A stretch of 64,000 bases of DNA, taken from positions 46,248 to 110,247 of the forward strand of contig LMAD01000003.1 in the NCBI GenBank assembly GCA_001443545.1, in the 5' to 3' direction. This document shows positions 22,911 through 34,434 of this stretch, piece after piece (the stretch's first letter is position 1; every line of letters starts with the position of its first letter). Below the pieces are notes generated by a model. It did not search any database and had not been told where the DNA came from. It saw nothing but the letters and a program-made list of their open reading frames with translations. This stretch comes from Acidimicrobiaceae bacterium RAAP-2 (lineage in GTDB: Bacteria > Actinomycetota > Acidimicrobiia > Acidimicrobiales > RAAP-2). The translations under genes were made by a program, and so were the position numbers.

Positions 22911-23441
22911 ATGCGTATCCGCCTGGTCGACGAGGGTGACGCCACGGCCCTGATGAACATCTACAACCCCGAGGTCGTCGAGACCACGGTGACCTTCGAT
23001 CTCGTCGCTCGAACCTACGACGAGCAGGTCGACTGGATCCGCCGTCACCGCGCCACGCACCCCTGCCTGATCGCGGTGAACGAGGAGGACGAGGTCGGCG
23101 AGGTCGGCGCGAACGGCGAGCGGATCCTCGGCTTCGCCCTCGTGTCGCCCTTCCGGGAGCGTCCGGCCTATCTCACCTCGGTCGAGAACTCGGTCTACGT
23201 GCATCGCGCAGCGCGCGGGCGCGGGGTCGGCGAGCGGCTGCTGCGCGAGCTCATCGCCGTGGCCCAGGAGTCGGGTTTCCACGCCCTGATCGCGCGGATC
23301 GTCGGGGAGAACGACGGCTCGATCCGGCTCCACGAGAAGTGCGGATTCACCCTGGTCGGAACGGAGATCGAAGTCGGCCGCAAGCACGGGAAGTGGCTCG
23401 ACGTCGTCGAATACCAGTACGTGGTGCCCGATCGGGCTTAG
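22911..23441 (+). CDS. GNAT-family N-acetyltransferase, phosphinothricin-acetyltransferase-like
   Basis: The 176-residue protein starts MRIRLVDEGDATALMNIYN. An upstream in-frame ATG was discarded as it precedes the domain. It contains the GNAT acetyl-CoA loop (VHRAARGRGVGERLLRELI) and the C-terminal NDGSIRLHEKCGFTLVG motif characteristic of the Pat/MnaT/YncA group, which acetylate phosphinothricin, methionine sulfone or similar amino-acid analogues. The true substrate cannot be read from sequence. Its stop overlaps that of the convergent mannosyltransferase by four bases. Confidence 0.85.
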   Translation: MRIRLVDEGDATALMNIYNPEVVETTVTFDLVARTYDEQVDWIRRHRATHPCLIAVNEEDEVGEVGANGERILGFALVSPFRERPAYLTSVENSVYVHRAARGRGVGERLLRELIAVAQESGFHALIARIVGENDGSIRLHEKCGFTLVGTEIEVGRKHGKWLDVVEYQYVVPDRA

Positions 23442-25048
23442 CTGACGAGTTCTCGCTGCTCGGGCCAGGACCACTGGGTCCAGCGCCCCATCGGCGCGAT
23501 CAAGACTCCGCCGAGGATCGCCACCGCGAGGGCGATCAACAGGGGGTTCGCGTGGATCAGGCCCGCCAGCAACTGGCGTCCGCCGGGTAGGCCGATGAAG
23601 GGACCGGTGATCGTGAGCGCGAGCAGCCAGAAGTGCTCGCGGCCCCGGTAGCTGGCCGCCAGCAGCACGAGTCCCCACGCCAGGTACCAGGGTTGGACGA
23701 CCGGACCGAGCTCCACGACCAGCACGAGCGACACCCCGAGGGAGCGGACCCACCCGCGAGACTCGCTGCGCCAGAGCAGCCACAGGGCGAAGGCGCCGGC
23801 CACGACCAAACCGACGAACCGGGTGCCCGAGAGCACCGTGGTGACCGAGACGGCCTGTAGTCCGACGGCGTGCAGGGCGTTGCCGAGCGCCATCCCCAGG
23901 GCCGTCGCCGGGGCCGCCCACGATCGAACCGTACCGTTGGAGAGCAGGTTCTGGACCCACCCGAAGCCGAAACCGGCCATCCACGAGGTGACCCCGAGGG
24001 TCGCCGCGGCCACGAGGGCCGCCTTGGCGATTGGCACCAGGCGCTCCTTGACGCTCGCGGCCGGCCCGAGCCAGGTCCAGGCGACGTAGGCGAGCCCGAG
24101 GGCGGCCGGCGCCTTGATCGCGGTGGCCGCCGAACAGAACAGCAACGCCAGCCACGGCTGTCTTCGCACCGCGAAGGCGATACCGATCACGAGCAGCGCG
24201 GTCATGATGGCGTCGTTGTGGGCGCCACCGATGAGGGTCAACAGCACGAGGGGGTTCATGGCGCCCAGGACGAAGGCCTCACCGGGGTCGCGCCCGAGCG
24301 CGCGGGCGAGCATGGTGAGTCCGAGCCCGATCAGGGCCACGGCGATCACCTCCAAGATCCGTAGCCCCACCACGGTCGCGAGCTGGTGGTGACCGCTCAG
24401 GCGCGCGATGCTGCCGTCGAGGAAGAGGAAGAGCGGGCCGTACGGGGCGGGCGCGTTGCCCCAGAGCGGGTCCACGGGGTTCACGTACGGGCTCGAACCC
24501 AGGGTGAAGGGGCCAAAGACGTAGGGGCTCAGGTGATGGCTCGTCATCTCCCCCTGGGCCGCGTAGCTGAAGACGTCGCGCGAGAACATCGGGGGGGCGA
24601 TGATCATCGGCAGGCTCCAGAGCACCAGCAGGATCCACAGGCGGCTCGTCGGCGAACCGGGGTGGATCTTCATCACCTCCACCAGGCGCAGCCACACCCG
24701 CATCAAGAGCAGCAGCCCCCCGTAGACCAGGACGATGGCGACGAGGAACTTGGTCTCGCTCGGCGTGCCCGTCGCGTTCGCCGACGGCTCACCGAAGAAC
24801 CAGGTGTTCACCATGTTCAGCTTGAACGGCGAGTTCGTGAAGGAGCCTCCGGCGAGGATCAGGCTCATCGCGAGCAGGCCCAGGAGGGCCGGCTGCCAGA
24901 GGAAGTCCCAGCCCTCGAAGGGGCCGGGCGTGAAACGCCCGAGCGGGGTGTAGCGGTGCTCGAGCACCTGCACGCTCGACTCGAATCCGCTCGCCAGGCG
25001 CTCGTAGGTGTGGCGAACGCGCTGGGGCAACGCCCGGACTCGATGCAC
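23438..25048 (-). CDS. GT-C mannosyltransferase, MptA/MptB-like membrane protein
   Basis: The 536-residue polytopic protein has about a dozen hydrophobic segments. An early loop has SRDVFSYAAQGEMTSHHLSPY and GNAPAPYGPLFL, which match the acidic first-loop motif of polyprenol-phosphate-mannose alpha-1,6-mannosyltransferases of the MptA/MptB family. Those enzymes extend lipomannan or related mannans at the outer face of the actinobacterial membrane. The start is GTG at 25048 with a GGAG site five bases upstream. It stands alone next to tRNA-Tyr, so the product polysaccharide is unknown. Confidence 0.7.
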   Translation of the reverse strand: MHRVRALPQRVRHTYERLASGFESSVQVLEHRYTPLGRFTPGPFEGWDFLWQPALLGLLAMSLILAGGSFTNSPFKLNMVNTWFFGEPSANATGTPSETKFLVAIVLVYGGLLLLMRVWLRLVEVMKIHPGSPTSRLWILLVLWSLPMIIAPPMFSRDVFSYAAQGEMTSHHLSPYVFGPFTLGSSPYVNPVDPLWGNAPAPYGPLFLFLDGSIARLSGHHQLATVVGLRILEVIAVALIGLGLTMLARALGRDPGEAFVLGAMNPLVLLTLIGGAHNDAIMTALLVIGIAFAVRRQPWLALLFCSAATAIKAPAALGLAYVAWTWLGPAASVKERLVPIAKAALVAAATLGVTSWMAGFGFGWVQNLLSNGTVRSWAAPATALGMALGNALHAVGLQAVSVTTVLSGTRFVGLVVAGAFALWLLWRSESRGWVRSLGVSLVLVVELGPVVQPWYLAWGLVLLAASYRGREHFWLLALTITGPFIGLPGGRQLLAGLIHANPLLIALAVAILGGVLIAPMGRWTQWSWPEQRELVS

Positions 25049-25094
25049 ACCACTCCTCTCATCGACTCGCGCGGTACCGCGGCGGAACGCTGAC

Positions 25095-25123
25095 GGCCGA
25101 CCCCGCCGGAGGCGGGGTCGGCC
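25095..25123 (-). terminator. Perfect hairpin after tRNA-Tyr
   Basis: GGCCGACCCCGCC (25095-25107) and GGCGGGGTCGGCC (25111-25123) form a perfect 13-bp stem with a three-base loop, starting one base past the tRNA-Tyr CCA end. It is well placed to end the tRNA transcript and to insulate the mannosyltransferase gene that follows. Confidence 0.7.
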
Positions 25124-25124
25124 A

Positions 25125-25209
25125 TGGTGGGCCGGGAGGGATTTGAACCCCCGTAGGCAAAGCCGTCTGGTTTACAGCCAGATCCCATTGGCCGCTCGGG
25201 CACCGACCC
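25125..25209 (-). tRNA. tRNA-Tyr (GTA anticodon)
   Basis: The 85-base minus-strand gene has acceptor GGGTCGG pairing with CCGGCCC, anticodon loop CTGTAAA with GTA, a long variable arm as expected of class II bacterial tRNA-Tyr, T-arm loop TTCAAAT, and an encoded CCA end. Confidence 0.94.
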
Positions 25210-25278
25210 GTCGAGCATCCTACAAGACCACCGCCCCCACCGTCGCCTCGACGTCGGTCCGTCTTCTACCATGGGGCT

Positions 25279-25767
25279 ATGCCGAGTTTCGACGTCGTCT
25301 CCGAGATCGACCTCCAAGAGGTGCGCAACGCGGTCGACCAGGCCAACCGTGAGGCCACCACCCGGTTCGACTTCAAGAACACCAACGCCGTCATCGAGTT
25401 CTCCGACAAGGAGCTCTCCCTCAGCGCCAGCACCGAGGACCGACTACGGGCGCTCTACTCGTTGCTCGAGGAGAAGCTGGTCAAGCGCAACGTCTCGCTC
25501 AAGTCCCTCGACCCGGGCAAGGTGGAAGAGGCGAGCCGCGGCGCCGCGCGTCAGAAGGTCTCGCTGCGCGCCGGCATCTCCCAAGAGGTCGGCAAGCAGA
25601 TCAACAAGCTGGTCAAGGAGATGGGCGTGAAGAGTCTCAGCTCCTCGATCCAGGGCGACCAGGTGCGCGTCACGGGCAAACAACGCGACGACCTCCAGAC
25701 GGCCATCGCCCACCTGAAGGAGGCGGACCTCGCGGTCCCCCTGCAGTTCACCAACTTCCGCGACTAG
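25279..25767 (+). CDS. YajQ-family nucleotide-binding protein
   Basis: The 162-residue protein starts MPSFDVVSEIDLQEVRNAVDQANRE and contains RFDFKNTNAVIEF and QGDQVRVTGKQRDDLQ, the conserved features of the YajQ (UPF0234) family of two ferredoxin-like RNA-binding-type folds. Members in Xanthomonas and others bind cyclic di-GMP. Whether this one does is unknown. Length and sequence are entirely typical. The stop overlaps the convergent GtrA-like gene by four bases. Confidence 0.93.
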   Translation: MPSFDVVSEIDLQEVRNAVDQANREATTRFDFKNTNAVIEFSDKELSLSASTEDRLRALYSLLEEKLVKRNVSLKSLDPGKVEEASRGAARQKVSLRAGISQEVGKQINKLVKEMGVKSLSSSIQGDQVRVTGKQRDDLQTAIAHLKEADLAVPLQFTNFRD

Positions 25768-26267
25768 CGGTGGGCCTCTTCGACGCTGAGGTGCTCGTCG
25801 ATCTCCTCGAGGGTGTGGTCGTGGAAGATCCGGTTGAAGACCATCATCTTCAAGATCCAGAAGAGCCCGAAGCTCACGAGGTTCGTCGAGGACACGAGAC
25901 CGGTATTGACGATGTGGGCCCAGTGGTGCTCCTTGACCTGGTCCTTAGCCCAGGCGGCCCCGAGCATCGACACCCCGATGCCGAGGAACGACATCGCCCA
26001 GAAGGGCACGATCTCGGTGCGGAAGTGGCTGCGACCACGCTTGCCCCAGGTCCAGGAGCGGTTCAGGTAGTACGACGGCAGGGTCGCGATCAAGTTGCCG
26101 AAGACCGTGGCGTAGATCACGCCCTTGACGATGTGGAAACCGTAGAGCACTGAGATCGAAGTGAACGAGACCGCGGTCGAAACGACCGAGACGGACGTGA
26201 AGCGGATGATCTTGCGACCCTCGTGGGTCTTGGACCACGCCCACAGGGCACGCAACCGTTCAATCAT
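25764..26267 (-). CDS. GtrA-like membrane protein
   Basis: The 167-residue protein has four predicted transmembrane segments (about residues 21-42, 48-66, 88-106 and 122-142) in the GtrA pattern, including RFTSVSVVSTAVSFTSISVL and the LNRSWTWG motif after the second helix. GtrA-family proteins are linked to movement of polyprenyl-linked sugars across the membrane. The specific role here is not indicated, though an MptB-like enzyme that uses such donors is encoded 0.7 kb away. Confidence 0.8.
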   Translation of the reverse strand: MIERLRALWAWSKTHEGRKIIRFTSVSVVSTAVSFTSISVLYGFHIVKGVIYATVFGNLIATLPSYYLNRSWTWGKRGRSHFRTEIVPFWAMSFLGIGVSMLGAAWAKDQVKEHHWAHIVNTGLVSSTNLVSFGLFWILKMMVFNRIFHDHTLEEIDEHLSVEEAHR

Positions 26268-26323
26268 CCGGTCCAGCCTACCCGCCAGCGACGGTGTCCG
26301 GGGGCAGGTGTCACAATGGACCC

Positions 26324-27190
26324 ATGTCCGACGCGCTCGACTTCTTGTTGACCCTGCTCGACCTCGAGACCATCGAGGTCAACACCTACCGGGGCCAGCA
26401 CCCCAAGGAGGAGCGTCAGCGGACCTTCGGCGGGCAGGTCGCGGCCCAAGCCCTGATGGCGGCGGGGCGCACCGTCCAACACGGACGCGTGCACTCGCTC
26501 CACTCCTACTTCTTGCGCCCCGGTGACCCGCGCACGCCCATCCTCTACGAGGTCGACCGGATCCGCGAGGGACGGAGCTTCACGACGCGTCGCGTGGTCG
26601 CGATCCAACACGGGCGCGCGATCTACAACATGCAGGCCAGTTTCCACACCGACGAGGTGAGCCTCGAGCACCAGTTCAAGATGCCCGAGGTCCCCGGCCC
26701 CGAGACCATCGCCCCCCTGGCCGAGCGCGTCCAGCACGAGTTCGGCGTGGTCGACGAGTGGTTCAGACGCCAGCACCCGATCGACCAGCGCTTCATCGGC
26801 GAGTTGCCCTGGAGCCCGAATCGCGCGCGCGAGCCGCGCCAACGGCTCTGGATCAAGGCCGACGGTGCGTTGCCCGCCGACCCCCTGTTGCACGCCTGCG
26901 TCGTTACCTACGCCAGTGACATGAGCCTCTTCGACGCGATCCTCGCCCCCCACGCCATCAACTGGAACGACGGGACCTTCATGGGCGCGAGCCTCGACCA
27001 CTGCATGTGGTTCCACCGCGACCTGCGCGCCGACGAGTGGCTGCTCTACGACACCGACTCGCCGATCGCCCACGGAGGTCGGGGTCTCGCGCGCGGTTTC
27101 CTGTTCAACCAGTCCGGCGAGCTCTGCGTCTCGATGGTCCAAGAGGGGCTCACCCGGGTGGTCGACCCGACGCGCGCGGTCCACGACTGA
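26324..27190 (+). CDS. tesB: Acyl-CoA thioesterase II
   Basis: The 288-residue protein has the double hot-dog fold of TesB: RTFGGQVAAQALMAAGRTV near residue 32, RSFTTRRVVAIQHGRAIYNM, and the second half with HAINWNDGTFMGASLDHCMWFHR and YDTDSPIAHGGRGLARGFLF. The catalytic Asp/Gln/Thr region around LDHCMWFH is conserved. It hydrolyses medium- and long-chain acyl-CoAs. The start ATG at 26324 was chosen over an upstream one because MSDALDFLLTLLDLE starts the homology. Confidence 0.92.
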   Translation: MSDALDFLLTLLDLETIEVNTYRGQHPKEERQRTFGGQVAAQALMAAGRTVQHGRVHSLHSYFLRPGDPRTPILYEVDRIREGRSFTTRRVVAIQHGRAIYNMQASFHTDEVSLEHQFKMPEVPGPETIAPLAERVQHEFGVVDEWFRRQHPIDQRFIGELPWSPNRAREPRQRLWIKADGALPADPLLHACVVTYASDMSLFDAILAPHAINWNDGTFMGASLDHCMWFHRDLRADEWLLYDTDSPIAHGGRGLARGFLFNQSGELCVSMVQEGLTRVVDPTRAVHD

Positions 27191-27208
27191 CGCTCGTAGG
27201 ATTCGCGC

Positions 27209-27673
27209 ATGGACCTCAACCAGTACCGCGCCGACTACGAAGACGCCACGACGACCTTCTTGACGGTCGCGCGTCGCGTCGAGGAGGAGCGACTGGACCG
27301 TCACGTACCGGGCGGCTGGTCGACCCGCCAGATCATTCACCATCTCGCCGACGCCGAGATCGAATCGGCTGGTCGGCTGCGACGACTCCTGGCCGAACCA
27401 GTCGGGTCGTCCCTGCTCGGCTTCGACGAGGACGCGTGGGCGCACTGCGTCGCGCTCGGCTACGAGGCCCTGCCCGTGGACAACGCCCTCGCCGTCATCG
27501 AGCACGTTCGCGCGGGCTCACTCGCCGTGCTGGCGCGGCTGACTGACGCCGACCTCGAGCGCTACGGCGAGCACAGCGCGCGCGGTCGCTTCACGGTCGC
27601 CGACTGGCTCGGGGCCTATTCGCGCCACCCGCGGGTGCACGCCGAGCAGGTCCTCGAGGCGATCGACGCCTAA
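27209..27673 (+). CDS. DinB-superfamily protein
   Basis: The 154-residue protein fits the DinB/YfiT four-helix bundle: RHVPGGWSTRQIIHHLADAEI near residue 32 supplies the first metal-binding histidine, and YSRHPRVHAEQV near residue 138 the last. The family includes metal-dependent thiol-S-transferases and uncharacterised proteins, and this member cannot be assigned further. It follows tesB by 18 bases and its stop abuts the convergent citrate synthase. Confidence 0.8.
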   Translation: MDLNQYRADYEDATTTFLTVARRVEEERLDRHVPGGWSTRQIIHHLADAEIESAGRLRRLLAEPVGSSLLGFDEDAWAHCVALGYEALPVDNALAVIEHVRAGSLAVLARLTDADLERYGEHSARGRFTVADWLGAYSRHPRVHAEQVLEAIDA

Positions 27674-28942
<1,269 letters not shown>

Positions 28943-28973
28943 GGTTCCTCACTTCCTTACATGGCCCTCGTTC

Positions 28974-29000
28974 ACATTAGGCCACCGACGCGACGATCAA
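28974..29000 (-). promoter_or_regulatory. Candidate gltA promoter
   Basis: On the minus strand TTGATC (28995-29000) and TAATGT (28974-28979) are 15 bases apart, 30 bases before the gltA GTG. The spacing is shorter than the ideal 17, so this is tentative. Confidence 0.3.
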
Positions 29001-29004
29001 ATCA

Positions 29005-30006
29005 TCAGCCGGCCCCCGACGGGGCCATCGTCACCTGGTAGGTCCGAGTCGTCGGCCACCCGTGCCCGCTCGGGGCACCGGTGGCCACGATCGTCAAGGT
29101 GAAGTGTTCGCTCGCCACGGTCGTCAGATTGTTCAGGGCGAACCCGTAGGACGAGAGTGGACCGAGGGTGGCCGTCATCACCTGGTGTTGGGGTCTGCCC
29201 AGGGTCCCCGTCGGGGTGGCGGTGACGCTCAGGGTCACCGGTTGGGTGTCGACGGCGGCGTTCGAGACTGTCACCGCGAGGTGGACCGACGTCACCGGGG
29301 CCAACAGGAGCTGACCGGCCGGTGCGGGCAGGGGTACGGGCGTCACCTCAACCGCGGTGACGCCGATGCCGCGCGTGAGCACCAGCGAAGGCGACGCGGC
29401 GAGCGACGCCACCGCCGAGCGCAGCGGCACCGTCGCCAGGGCGTTGGTGAGGTTGTCGAGACGCACCAGTCCGGGCTCGTGAACGAGCCCCCAGCGCGCC
29501 ACCGACCAGGTCGAGGCGGTCTGGGCGAGTGACTGCTGGGCGACTACCCAGGACTGCGAGGAGGTCGCGACCGGGGTCCACGGGAGGTGCAGCGCCTGGG
29601 CGACCGTGTCCAGGATCGTCGCGTAGTCGTTGACCCGCTGCGTGGTGAGTTGGGCCATCGTCGTATTGAGCTGGTGCGCGATGCTCGGACGACGCAGGAA
29701 ACCGGCGTCCACCGTCCAGCCCGGGAGCTCCTGGGCGACCTGGGAGAGCCGGGCGAGGAAGACGGACCGGCTGAGCGATCCGCCGTGGCCGAGGAGGTAT
29801 CCGACGCGCGCGTCCGCGGCGTTCTCCAGGGTGATGAGACGATTCGCCAGGACGCCGAAGGTCCGATTCTCGCTACGACGCGGCGAGCGGGACTGGTGCG
29901 CGGCGTGGGTGACGTCGGTCGCGAAGACCAGCACCAGCACCGTGACGACGAGCGCGAGGCTCACCAGCGCTTGGTAACGACGGCGTTGTGCGCGAGTACG
30001 GGCCAC
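29005..30006 (-). CDS. Membrane-anchored extracytoplasmic protein of unknown function
   Basis: The 333-residue protein starts MARTRAQRRRYQ, a positively charged segment, followed by one hydrophobic helix (about residues 12-30, LVSLALVVTVLVLVFA), so the rest should lie outside the membrane. The ectodomain has a helical first part and a Val/Thr-rich beta-sandwich-like end (VHLAVTVSNAAVDTQPVTLSVTATPTG is the style of sequence). No catalytic motif or known domain is recognised. It stands alone between gltA and rmuC. Confidence 0.6.
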   Translation of the reverse strand: MARTRAQRRRYQALVSLALVVTVLVLVFATDVTHAAHQSRSPRRSENRTFGVLANRLITLENAADARVGYLLGHGGSLSRSVFLARLSQVAQELPGWTVDAGFLRRPSIAHQLNTTMAQLTTQRVNDYATILDTVAQALHLPWTPVATSSQSWVVAQQSLAQTASTWSVARWGLVHEPGLVRLDNLTNALATVPLRSAVASLAASPSLVLTRGIGVTAVEVTPVPLPAPAGQLLLAPVTSVHLAVTVSNAAVDTQPVTLSVTATPTGTLGRPQHQVMTATLGPLSSYGFALNNLTTVASEHFTLTIVATGAPSGHGWPTTRTYQVTMAPSGAG

Positions 30007-30046
30007 GACGGTCCAACTTACTCACTGGGTCCCGTGACCCGACCGG

Positions 30047-31390
30047 TCACTCCTCGTGGTTCTCGGACTCGGCGTCGACGTACTCGGCGTCGTCGGACTC
30101 GAGTTCGAGTATCTCGAGCGTCTGGGGGTCCAGGGGCTGGGTCGCGTCGATGCCCCAGCGCTGCGGATCGAGCCCCGCGGCCAGCGTCGTGGTCTCGGCC
30201 AGGTCGGGGACCGGTTTGGCCGAGGGGGCCACCCGCAGTCGTCGCATGGTGCGCGCCGCGGGGATCAGTCGGCTCTCCACCGACGAGATCATCTTGTTGT
30301 AGGCCTTGGTCGCGTCGTTGAGGGCCTTGCCCATCGATTCGATGGGGCCGGCGACGAGCCGGATTCGGTCGTAGACGGTCTCGGCCACGCGAAGGATCTC
30401 CTCGGCGTTGACGGCGACCTCGTGCTGGCGCAACACCATCTGCACCGACCAGAGCAACGCGAGCAGGTTCGTCGGACCGGCGATCAATACCCGCTCGCGA
30501 GTCGCGTAGGCGTGCAACTCCACGTCGACGCTGAAGGCCGCGGTCACGGCCGCGTCGCTCGGTACGAAGCAGACGACGAACTCGGGTGAGGGGCCCACGA
30601 CCTCCCAGTACGACTTCTCGCGCAGCGTCTTCACGTGCCCACGTAGCGCCTGGGCGTGCTCGCGGTAGAGCGCGTCGCGCGTCTCCGGCTCGGCCGCCGA
30701 GACCGCTTCCTCGAAGCGGTCGAAGGGGAACTTCGCGTCGATCGCGACCCGTCCGTTGGGCAGGGTCACCACGCAATCGGGACGACGCACGCGCCCGGCG
30801 TCGCTGACCGCGGAGACTTGTAGGTCGAAGTCGAGTCCCTCGACGAGGCCCGAGGCCCGCAGCACGTTCGCCAGTTGCACCTCGCCCCAGTGACCACGTT
30901 GGCTGCTTCGTCCGAGCAACTGGTTCAGCCGATGGGTCTCGGCCTGGGTGCGCACCTGCGCGTCCAGGAGTTCGCTCGCGCTCTGGCGCACCGCCGCCAA
31001 GGCCCCGACGTGCTCCTTGTCGAAGGTGGAGAGGTTGCGCTGATACTCGTCGAGCACCTCGCGCAGGGGCTTGAGCGTCATGTCGAGGCGCGCGTCGCGT
31101 TCTCGTTGGATCTCGGTCTGGGACTGGTTGAACGCCTCCACGGTGTCGGCGAGCACGCGACGCGAGAGGCTCTCGAACTGGGATTCGGCCTCGGCCATCG
31201 CCCGATCGTGTTCGAGTCGCTCGCGCTCGGCGCCCTCGCGCGCACCGGCGAGTTCGCTCTCGCGCACCGCGATCGTCGCGCGCGACGTCGCCAGCGCATC
31301 TCGGGCGGCCTGCAGGCGCCGAGCCGACCACGCCACGGTGGCCAGCACCCCCACCAGTAACCCGACCACCACACTCACGAACGCGACCAT
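30047..31390 (-). CDS. rmuC: DNA recombination protein RmuC
   Basis: The 447-residue protein has an N-terminal membrane helix (MVAFVSVVVGLLVGVLA), a long coiled coil (about residues 25-150) and the RmuC nuclease-like domain with RGHWGEVQLANVL, RRPDCVVTLPNGRVAIDAKFPF and VVCFVPSDAAVTAA. RmuC limits inversion at repeats. The start at 31390 places the membrane helix at the N-terminus, whereas longer in-frame readings overlap the divergent PhoU-like gene. A low-complexity acidic tail (LELESDDAEYVDAESENHEE) ends the protein. Confidence 0.9.
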   Translation of the reverse strand: MVAFVSVVVGLLVGVLATVAWSARRLQAARDALATSRATIAVRESELAGAREGAERERLEHDRAMAEAESQFESLSRRVLADTVEAFNQSQTEIQRERDARLDMTLKPLREVLDEYQRNLSTFDKEHVGALAAVRQSASELLDAQVRTQAETHRLNQLLGRSSQRGHWGEVQLANVLRASGLVEGLDFDLQVSAVSDAGRVRRPDCVVTLPNGRVAIDAKFPFDRFEEAVSAAEPETRDALYREHAQALRGHVKTLREKSYWEVVGPSPEFVVCFVPSDAAVTAAFSVDVELHAYATRERVLIAGPTNLLALLWSVQMVLRQHEVAVNAEEILRVAETVYDRIRLVAGPIESMGKALNDATKAYNKMISSVESRLIPAARTMRRLRVAPSAKPVPDLAETTTLAAGLDPQRWGIDATQPLDPQTLEILELESDDAEYVDAESENHEE

Positions 31391-31448
31391 GAGACCTCCC
31401 GTGCCACCACCATAGGGAAGGGCGGTGACACGGCGGTAGCCTGGTCCG

Positions 31449-32114
31449 ATGAACCGGCGCTTCGGATTCTCCAGCCGCCCCCCCACTCCGATCGTGACCG
31501 AGTCGATCGCCCCGGCGCTGCACAACTCAGTCGTGCGCGTCTTCGCCATGGTCGGCGAGGCCATGGCCGAGGCCACCCACTCGCTGCTCGCGAGCGACCG
31601 CGAGCTCGCCAAACAGGTCGTCGACCAAGACGACGCGATCGACTCGCTGGTCAACGAGATCGTCGCCGCCGTGGAGACCCAACTGCTCGAGAGCGACGGG
31701 CTGTCGGTCGAGATGCGCCGAACCCTGCTCACCTTGTTGCGGGTCTTGCCGGAGGTGGAGCGCAACGGGGACCTCGCCGAGCACATCGCGCGCCGCGCCG
31801 CGCGCGGGCTCGGAGCCGAGATGTCCCCGCGCAGCCGCGGGCTCATCGAGCGCATGGGTGAGGTGGCCTCGACGATCTGGCGAGAGGCGACCGACGTCAT
31901 CATCGACGGCAAGCTCGAAGCGACGGGGGCCATCGAGGACATCGACGACGAGCTCGACGAACTGCACGTGGCCCTGACCGCCGAACTGGTGTCGGGCTCG
32001 ATGGCCCTGCCGGTCGCGGTGGAGGTGTCCCTGCTCGCGCGGTTCTACGAACGCTTCGGCGACCACTGCGTCAACCTCGCTCGCCGCCAGGTCGGGCGCG
32101 ACGGGGCCGACTGA
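31449..32114 (+). CDS. PhoU-domain protein
   Basis: The 221-residue protein is mostly helical with the two-repeat PhoU pattern (MVGEAMAEATHSLLASDRELAKQVVDQDDAID, then LLRVLPEVERNGDLAEHIARR, and again FYERFGDHCVNLARR near the end). The E/DxxxD-type metal-binding pattern is visible in ERNGD and ERFGDH. PhoU proteins down-regulate phosphate uptake, but no pst genes are nearby, so its role is uncertain. Confidence 0.82.
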   Translation: MNRRFGFSSRPPTPIVTESIAPALHNSVVRVFAMVGEAMAEATHSLLASDRELAKQVVDQDDAIDSLVNEIVAAVETQLLESDGLSVEMRRTLLTLLRVLPEVERNGDLAEHIARRAARGLGAEMSPRSRGLIERMGEVASTIWREATDVIIDGKLEATGAIEDIDDELDELHVALTAELVSGSMALPVAVEVSLLARFYERFGDHCVNLARRQVGRDGAD

Positions 32115-33143
32115 TCAGGCCGATACCGCGGCCCAGGCTTCGGCGATCTGGACCGCGTTGAGGGCGGCGCCCTTGCGCAGGTTGTCACCGGTCACGAAGA
32201 ACGAGAGGCCGTTGGCCACCGACTCGGCGCGGCGGAATCGCCCGGCGTAGCTGGGATCGCGGCCGGCCGCGAAGCGCGGCGTGGGCACGTCCTCGAGCAC
32301 GACGCCCGGCGCCCCCTCGAGCAGGGTGAGTGCTTCGTCGGGCGTGATCGCGCGTTCGAAACTCGCGGTGATCGCCAGCGAGTGACCGGTGAAGACCGGC
32401 ACGCGCACGCACGTCGCGTCCACCAGCAGACCCGGGATCTCGAGGATCTTGCGACTCTCGTCTCGAAGCTTCTGCTCCTCACCGGTCTCGCGCGATCCGT
32501 CGGCGACGTACGAACCGGCCATGGGCACGACGTTGTGGGCGATGGTCACGGGGAACTTCACACCGGCGCCCAGCGGTAGTGCCGACCCGTCAAAGGTGAG
32601 GACCCGCGCGTCGTGATCACGCGAGTCCTCGAGTTGAGCGAAGAGCTCGTCGACGCCGTCTCGACCGGCGCCGCTGACCGCCTGGTACGTGGCGACCACC
32701 AGTGAACACAGACCGGCCGCGACGTGCAGGGGCTTCAAGACGGGCATCGCGGCCATCGTGGTGCAGTTCGGGTTGGCCACGATGCCCTTGGGGATCGACC
32801 TGAGCGCGTGGGCGTTGACCTCGGGCACGACGAGGGGGACGTCGGGGTCCATCCGCCACGCCGAGGAGTTGTCGATCACGACGGCCCCGGCCGCGGCGAT
32901 GCGCGGCGAGAGCGCCCTGGAGGCGGTGGCCCCCGAGGACATCAGGGCGACGTCGATCCCGGAGAAGTCGGCCGTGGCGGCGTCCTCGACGACGATCGCA
33001 GTCCCGTTCCAGTCCAGGGTGGTCCCGGCCGAACGGGCCGAACCGAAGTACCGGATCTCGTCGACGGGGAAGTGCCGCTCGCGCAGGATCGCGCGCATGA
33101 CCGTTCCGACCTGTCCCGTGGCACCAACAATCGCAATTCGCAT
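32115..33143 (-). CDS. asd: Aspartate-semialdehyde dehydrogenase
   Basis: Asd reduces aspartyl phosphate to the semialdehyde for lysine, threonine and methionine. The 342-residue protein has the NADP site VGATGQVGTVM, the catalytic cysteine in VANPNCTTMAAMPVLKPL, and the active-site GAGRDG segment. It follows lysC by 16 bases, forming the classical lysC-asd operon. Confidence 0.96.
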   Translation of the reverse strand: MRIAIVGATGQVGTVMRAILRERHFPVDEIRYFGSARSAGTTLDWNGTAIVVEDAATADFSGIDVALMSSGATASRALSPRIAAAGAVVIDNSSAWRMDPDVPLVVPEVNAHALRSIPKGIVANPNCTTMAAMPVLKPLHVAAGLCSLVVATYQAVSGAGRDGVDELFAQLEDSRDHDARVLTFDGSALPLGAGVKFPVTIAHNVVPMAGSYVADGSRETGEEQKLRDESRKILEIPGLLVDATCVRVPVFTGHSLAITASFERAITPDEALTLLEGAPGVVLEDVPTPRFAAGRDPSYAGRFRRAESVANGLSFFVTGDNLRKGAALNAVQIAEAWAAVSA

Positions 33144-33159
33144 GGGCGAAAGTCTAGGT

Positions 33160-34377
<1,218 letters not shown>

Positions 34378-34434
34378 GGACCAAAGTTAGTTGACGACGC
34401 GGGGCCCTTGGCCGGGCCAAGTAATGTCGCACCC